From: Paralvinella palmiformis
Taxonomy: Eukaryota; Annelida; Polychaeta; Terebellida; Alvinellidae
NCBI GenBank assembly: GCA_025642065.1
Contig: JAODUP010000913.1
Span: 191,001 to 255,000 of the forward strand
Length of the DNA: 64,000 nucleotides
Reading direction: 5' to 3'
Position 1 is the first letter of the stretch, and each line of letters begins with the position of its first letter. The position numbers and the translations under genes were made by a program. Below are positions 58,372 to 64,000 of this stretch, piece after piece. The notes under the pieces are model-generated. The model saw nothing but the letters and a program-made list of their open reading frames with translations, was not told the origin of the DNA and did not search any database.

Positions 58372-60300
58372 TTTTAGGGTACATAGTAAGAGGCAACAGG
58401 CACAGAGCATCAACATATCTAAACCTCCTTCGAAACCTACCTCCATAAATCTAAATACAACTATACATACATTAATCTAAATATTAAATGTTCAATACCT
58501 CCACATATTGATAAATGTGTGCGTATACCTAAGCATGTGTCTGGTTTACTCATCAGCCTGTGGGAACCAGCTAATTCGCTTTTCGTACGCGACAAATATG
58601 TCACGCCCACAGGAAAGCGGCTACATGCAGGCTACGTACAAAAAGCGGAAGCACGTAAAAACATACCATTTGATACCAAGCTCGCAACAAACAACATGCG
58701 TGTGGTTCAATGGTGACTTGTTACATACATATCATAAACTATTTTGACACCACAGTTTACATTCAACAGTAATTTTCTGTGGTCCAAAAGAAACCTGTAT
58801 ATAAAGCATTTCGACACCTCAGATGCTGACCTCAGCTTTATTCTGGGTTCGAATAGCTGAATAAATCCTACCTATATGAACCGTGTATCAATACACGTCC
58901 GACTGGTCTGGCGTCGAAGTTCTTCTCTAACCTAAGTGAAAATTCAAGCCCTATATATAGCCTCAGCGTGTTAACAAACATTACAGTTTGTCCATAACAA
59001 AGAGAATGTACACTAACACAGTTTCAAGCCCTATATATAGCCTCAGCGTGTTAATAACATCACAGTTTGTCCACAGCAAAGAGAATGTACACTAGCACAG
59101 TATGGACTCACTAAAGCGATTAAACTAAAATAAAAACAAAGTAGCAATACCGCACAATGGATTATTACTGGACTAGAACGAAATATCGTCTCAAACCTGA
59201 GTAAATACTACGATTTACTCGAACCTAACAGCTAACCCTCATACGTTTCCGTTCATCACTAAGGGAACGTTCATTCACGCTTAATTTAGCGTCCCTAAGT
59301 ATATGCAGTTAGGTGTGGTGGGATCTAAATTAAAGCGCCTATCCACTTGATCTATTTGACCCATGGTCGAGAACAGCGGATTTCAGGCAGATCTCCGATA
59401 CTGCGAATGACACGTCGGGATTATAATAGCTATACATTTAACAAATTTCCCATATCAGTGTAATCTAATTACTCATAATATGGAAAAAACTCTGTCCGCA
59501 GCTTAATACCCATGGAGATGCCTGCCGGAGTAACAAACGACTCCAGGAGTATAAATCCATCAAGCAGCATTGTATGAATTAATAGGTCGTTTCGCCAGAC
59601 CACATAAGAGGACAACAATATAGATTCTACATTATACATAACAAAGCTAATAAACTCAACATGTTTTAATAACGACATAACTTTCTTACATTGGTGTAAT
59701 AAGGAATCTGGATGGAAATAGATAAGATGTCTGGCACGGGCAATGTGCGTTTTAGGGTACATAGTAAGAGGCAACAGGCACAGAGCATCAACATATCTAA
59801 ACATCCTTCGAAACCTACCTCCATAAATCTAAATACAACTATACATACATTAATCTAAAAACAAAATGTTCCATACCTCCACATATTGATAGATGTGTGC
59901 ATATACCTAAGCATGTGTCTGGTCTACTCATCATCCTGTGGGAACCAGCTAATTCGCTTTTCGTACGCGACAAATATGTCACGCCCACAGGAAAGCGGCT
60001 ACATGCAGGCTACGTACAAAAAGCGGAAGCACGTAAAAAACATACCATTTAATATCACAGCTCGCAATAAACAATATGTGCGTGTGGTTCAATGGTGACT
60101 TGCTACATACATATCATAAACTATTTTGACACCACAGTTTACATTCAACAGTAATTTTCTGTGGTCCAAAAGAAACCTGTATATAAAACATTTCGACACC
60201 TCAGATGCTGACCTCAGCTTTATTCTGGGTACGAATAACTGAATAAATCCTACCTATATGAACCATGTATCAATACAAGTCCGACTAGTCTGGCGTCACC
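58372..60300 (+). repeat. R-family tandem pair
   Basis: Unit 1 spans 58372-59750 (about 1.38 kb). Unit 2 begins at 59751 with the same TTTTAGGGTACATAGTAAGA block, is nearly identical to unit 1 for about 540 bases, and stops at a GT-rich stretch at 60305. Inside unit 1, about 80 bases are duplicated in tandem (58948-59026 and 59027-59105, block CCCTATATATAGCCTCAGCG). Each unit has a TGTATATAAA box (near 58795 and 60178) and an AATAAA about 60 bases further on, an LTR-like arrangement; no retroviral or transposase frame is present. Confidence 0.88.
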
Positions 60301-60304
60301 TAAG

Positions 60305-60412
60305 TGAAAATGTGTTTGTGTGTGTTTGTGTATGTGCGTTTATGTGTGTGTTTGTGTGTGTGTGTGTGTGTATTTGTGTGTTTGTGTTTGTTTGAGTGTG
60401 TGTGTTTGTGTG
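60305..60412. repeat. Degenerate (GT)n stretch
   Basis: GTGTTTGT-type simple sequence replacing the rest of R-family unit 2. Confidence 0.9.
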
Positions 60413-60449
60413 TTCCGGTTTTAAGTAGATCCGATTGTCGGTCATTTCG

Positions 60450-60560
60450 GTCAAGTGGGGCCTTTGCTAGTGCAGTGGCTACAGCACTGCGCTCCAAACT
60501 TGATGTCGTTTGTTGAAATCTGGCTTATACCTCTTTTTGGAGAATGTGCTTCCTACGACC
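60450..60560 (+). mobile_element. SINE-D copy
   Basis: GCTAGTGCAGTGGCTACAGC, ACTGCGCTCCAAACTTG and TGTCGTTTGTTGAAATCTGG match the minus strand of 20996-21127. The 3' limit is unclear. Confidence 0.6.
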
Positions 60561-62640
60561 GTCTTACCAGGGTAAAATATCCTACGTGTAGCCAACCCGG
60601 AGGTTACAAAATACCTTTCCCCTCATATAAAGATTTCCTATTAAATCGAAGTGTTAACAACAATATACACGGTGATGACCAGACAATGGATACTGGAGGT
60701 CTTTTAGCATGTGTAGATAAGGTGGTCAAGGTGTCATCCCAGGCATTTTAGGACAGTACTTCGTGACTCCCTAAATTTATTTCCAATTCATTTTGACTTA
60801 TCCAGCCTATCATATAGAATATTTACCTGATAGAGCACTGGATAGTAAACTCCTAGGTCAAGATTGCAATTCATCCCTGTGATAGCTGAGTCTATGGGAT
60901 GTTTTATCTAATCATCTAATTTAACTTTAATAAGTCCTTTGTTTAAGCAGAACTATACTATGTGATCGTCAACACCTTCCTTGGGGCATAATGATTATGC
61001 GTTAGTCATCAATATGTATTATTGTTTCAAACATTTATGAGGTTACAATTGTCTTTCGATCGATGGCAATATTGGCGAGACTATTCACCCTATTTATCGA
61101 TCAGGTACTTTCAAACTAACGTAACACTGATACATATAAAAAACATCCAATTTAGTTGGCAATGGACATAGATAAATGCATATTTCAAGAGGTCTGTTAC
61201 CGTATTTAATATATTGGTATTGAATAGTTTTTCTTTGTTTTCACAGTAATCATAGCACGGAGGTCATCTTTCTATAGTAATATTCTAGCCATCAATATAA
61301 AACCAGGAAGTTCGTTTTTATCCATCTAGCCAATTATGTTAATATATATATTTCAGGACAGGCACTTAACATATTTCTATTATTTATGAACAATTTTTGT
61401 ACTGAAAGTACTATCTGTCCGTCATATCATATGCTTCTATATCCAGCAAGCCAGTTAGTGTATTATCTGTAGGAAACTATTTTACAAACACCCCAGTGAT
61501 CTATGTAATATTGATTCTGGAACTCGATATGCCGATATAATATACATTATTTGTTGAAACTTGAATGTTTTCAGCACAATGAAAAATACGAGTTAAAAGT
61601 TCCCTGATTTGTTCATTGTATCATGGTAATCACTCTTTTAATATACTTTCTACGATGAATATTTACACTAATATATCAATATGACGGACCAGTAATTTGA
61701 AATGGATAGCTTACCAAAAGATCGGTGTAATTATGTTAGTATAGATATAAGGTGAAATACGTTGTGCTGATACTAGAAATGTTTGAAACATAGATCTGTA
61801 GATTATTTAGTTCACGATGAGACGTGCATTTGTCAGTTATGTTGTAGGTTATGGTGTATTAGATAATACATAGAATATCCCATTACAATATCAATCCATT
61901 TAAGTGAATTATAAATGGTGGAATTAAATTTCTCAATATCAACGTTTAACTTTAGTCTAGTATCTGGATTTCTCTAAAACGTGTCAAAACAATTCGGATG
62001 TACAAATGGAAGGTACATAGGTTGTTCTAGATTCGATTTAATACTTTATTTAAACACTCACTATAAAGTATATACAGTACTACTTATTTCGGCGGAATAT
62101 TTTATTCAATAAGTCATTACAGTTTCATATATTACTACTCCATGCACTTTACTGAACTATGATGTTACATTTTAATTCAGCTTATTTCAAGGAATTCATA
62201 GCGGAATAGTTCCTTTTTAACAGTTGAATGAGATAATGAAAATAGTATATGAATTTAGTGAGTATCAACTGTTGTATTTCAAATGATATGGAACCATATA
62301 ACAAATAGACTAATATACATGTATAAATATAATTATTAAATGTTATTTACTTACAGTCTTCCACATAAACCATGCAGCGATGAAGTATCAATAGATTGAC
62401 AGTTATATGAATATTTCATCTAAAATAATACATCAGATTTACTGTCCTGTATACGAATAGTTAAAACACATGATAACACTTAAATAGGAGGGGGTTAATT
62501 TATTTTAAATATATCTCTAGGATTAAGATCTGATGAGTAGCTTTGGACAATGGTCAATAAAAATTAAATAACCTTAACAATAACAACATTAAAGACGCGC
62601 CGGTAGCTCCAACAGTAGTGCATATACAACTACGCATAAA
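60561..62640. other. Intergenic, nothing recognised
   Basis: Long AT-rich stretch. I found no exon with convincing borders, no SINE and no long microsatellite. Confidence 0.5.
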
Positions 62641-62846
62641 TATATCAATAATACATACAAGCACGTACACGCACATACACACACACTCATGCATACAAAC
62701 ACAGACACATACACACATGCATAAACACGCATACACATTAATATATGAATATACACACAAACTCACAAACACAAATAAACAAACATAACACACACGCACT
62801 CACGCACGCACGCATACACACACGCACTCACACACGCACGCACACG

Positions 62847-62890
<44 letters not shown>
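62641..62890. repeat. CA-rich degenerate region ending in (TA)n
   Basis: Interrupted CA/CG dinucleotides from 62650, passing into TA at about 62856-62889, immediately downstream of the DEG/ENaC stop codon on the minus strand. Confidence 0.9.
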
Positions 62891-62894
<4 letters not shown>

Positions 62895-62904
62895 AGGATA
62901 TCAT

Positions 62905-63091
62905 CTAAATGTGAATTATCTGTAGCAGTATAGCATCAAATATTTCAACGACAGTTATAGCACTGGCTCCCAAAAATAATCCAAGAGATCCTCCAATGTC
63001 ACCTGAAATAATACAATTAATAATTGTGATAATATGCTTGTAACTCAATGATAGCTCAAATAATGTGTTTAATTTAATAAATATATATTTA

Positions 63092-63148
<57 letters not shown>

Positions 63149-64000
63149 AACAACAACAAAACAGTGTGGTCAGTGGTTTACCAAATAAACTCAGCGAATC
63201 ATAGGCAGGTTGCTGAAGGATTTCTTCATGACTCAGCTCTTCCATAAATACCTCCAGCTCTAGGAAGTTCTCTCTGTAAAAGAAGATGATGGCATTTCTA
63301 AATGTTTGAAGTAAGCACATAAAGTTGAATAGCAGCTGAGCACGGTACTTACTGATAAAAGGCGGTAGTTATCTTAGTTTCTGTGATGAATGTCTCCAGC
63401 GATGTCTTGTATGTTTCCAGTGCCAAGAATAAAGACTCATCTTTACCACCGATTATGAGGGCCACGTTTGTTCTGTACTTCAGATCAGAAAAGTTTTTTT
63501 CAAAAGCTTCAAGCGTCTCGTTGACATTTATCGAAGCGAAATCTGCATTAAGAAGGTATTTTAATTTTGAAGCAGTCATCTTGGCTACGACTTCTTCATC
63601 CATGTTAAGTAGATCGGCAAAGTATGGAACAAAGAAGTTGGAATCGTTTTGATAGGCAAGAAAATCTTCATATACCTTCTCATAAAATGACCGTGTTGTA
63701 TATTCGTTCAACATATTCATCCAGACATTTTTAACGATATCTTGGAAGCTGTTTAATTTCTCTTGTATGGTGAGACCGCTTGTTCTGATCAGAGGAAAGA
63801 ATTGTCTGACGTCCTCCATCGCTTCAATTGCCCGCTTTGATTTCATTTCTTTTGCGAGTTCCGCTTTCTTTCGTTCTTTATTGTTCATATAAAACATTGC
63901 GTCTTTTAACATTATTCTTATTTTTAACCATGATGTCTTTCTCAGCGTCAAAATGTTTAGACGAAGCGTCGTCATCGTTGAGAGAAGTGAATCCTTAGCT
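62905..64000 (-). CDS. DEG/ENaC (amiloride-sensitive) cation channel, C-terminal exons, partial
   Basis: A membrane ion channel subunit, cut by the window edge. Three exons on the minus strand: 64000-63353 (open to the edge), 63273-63182, 63002-62905 (stop TAG at 62907-62905), with GT/AG borders and phases 2 and 1. About 278 residues are visible. The end carries the DEG/ENaC signature before and in the second membrane segment: SLFGDIGGSLGLFLGASAIT then VVEIFD, including the GAS selectivity-filter triplet. The cytoplasmic tail is very short (stop after LLQIIHI). The upstream 240 residues, where thumb and palm should be, are rich in charged and hydrophobic residues and contain no cysteine, unlike the usual Cys-rich thumb. 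The first membrane segment and N-terminus lie outside the window. The gating ligand cannot be told. Confidence 0.85.
63093..63145. repeat. (TA)n microsatellite in the last DEG/ENaC intron
   Basis: TA run within the 179-base intron between the two last exons. Confidence 0.95.

Noticed and set aside
60455..60751. 98-codon frame as a gene
   Set aside because: It starts in a SINE-D copy and has no domain or splice support.
63383..63652. 89-codon plus-strand frame
   Set aside because: Antisense of the DEG/ENaC exon.

Overview
The window is eukaryotic (metazoan) nuclear DNA: AT-rich, full of microsatellites and dispersed repeats, with genes split into many short exons bordered by GT/AG. The families present (an astacin protease with EGF, CUB and mucin-like parts; a PAN/apple-EGF secreted protein; a DEG/ENaC channel; Penelope-like, RTE-like, I-like and L2/CR1-like retroelements; several tRNA-headed SINEs) suggest a marine invertebrate, most likely a mollusc. 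The species cannot be named from the sequence alone.

Layout. 1-2.7 kb: transposon remnants and tandem repeats. 2.79-9.2 kb (+): a 12-exon astacin metalloprotease whose last exon is a 96-bp Thr-rich repeat containing one frame-changing unit. 9.6-16.5 kb: retroelements, namely an RTE-like 3' end (-), a Penelope-like RT fragment (+) and a degenerate I-like element (+) with an L2/CR1-like 3' end nested in it. 18.5-19.6 kb: a broken Tc1/mariner transposase (-). 20.7-28.9 kb: a PAN-exon remnant, CA/GA arrays with a repeated structured spacer, and a repeat family in both orientations. 29.78-37.77 kb (+): a five-exon gene for a 269-aa secreted PAN-EGF protein. 38-50 kb: SINEs, foldback elements and a 1.4-kb tandem repeat family. 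50.4-53.4 kb (-): an inverted, decayed copy of the PAN gene and its flanks. 53.6-60.3 kb: more 1.4-kb repeats, a foldback element and two weak exon candidates. 62.9-64.0 kb (-): the C-terminal exons of a DEG/ENaC channel running off the right edge.

The three protein genes are separate secreted or membrane proteins, and nothing indicates that they work together. The most notable structures are the inverted duplication with one apparently intact and one dead gene copy; the repeat family whose unit junction is the probable seed of long CA/TA microsatellites; the frame-changing unit in the astacin tail; and a DEG/ENaC C-terminal half with no cysteine. All calls come from reading the sequence; no database search was run.
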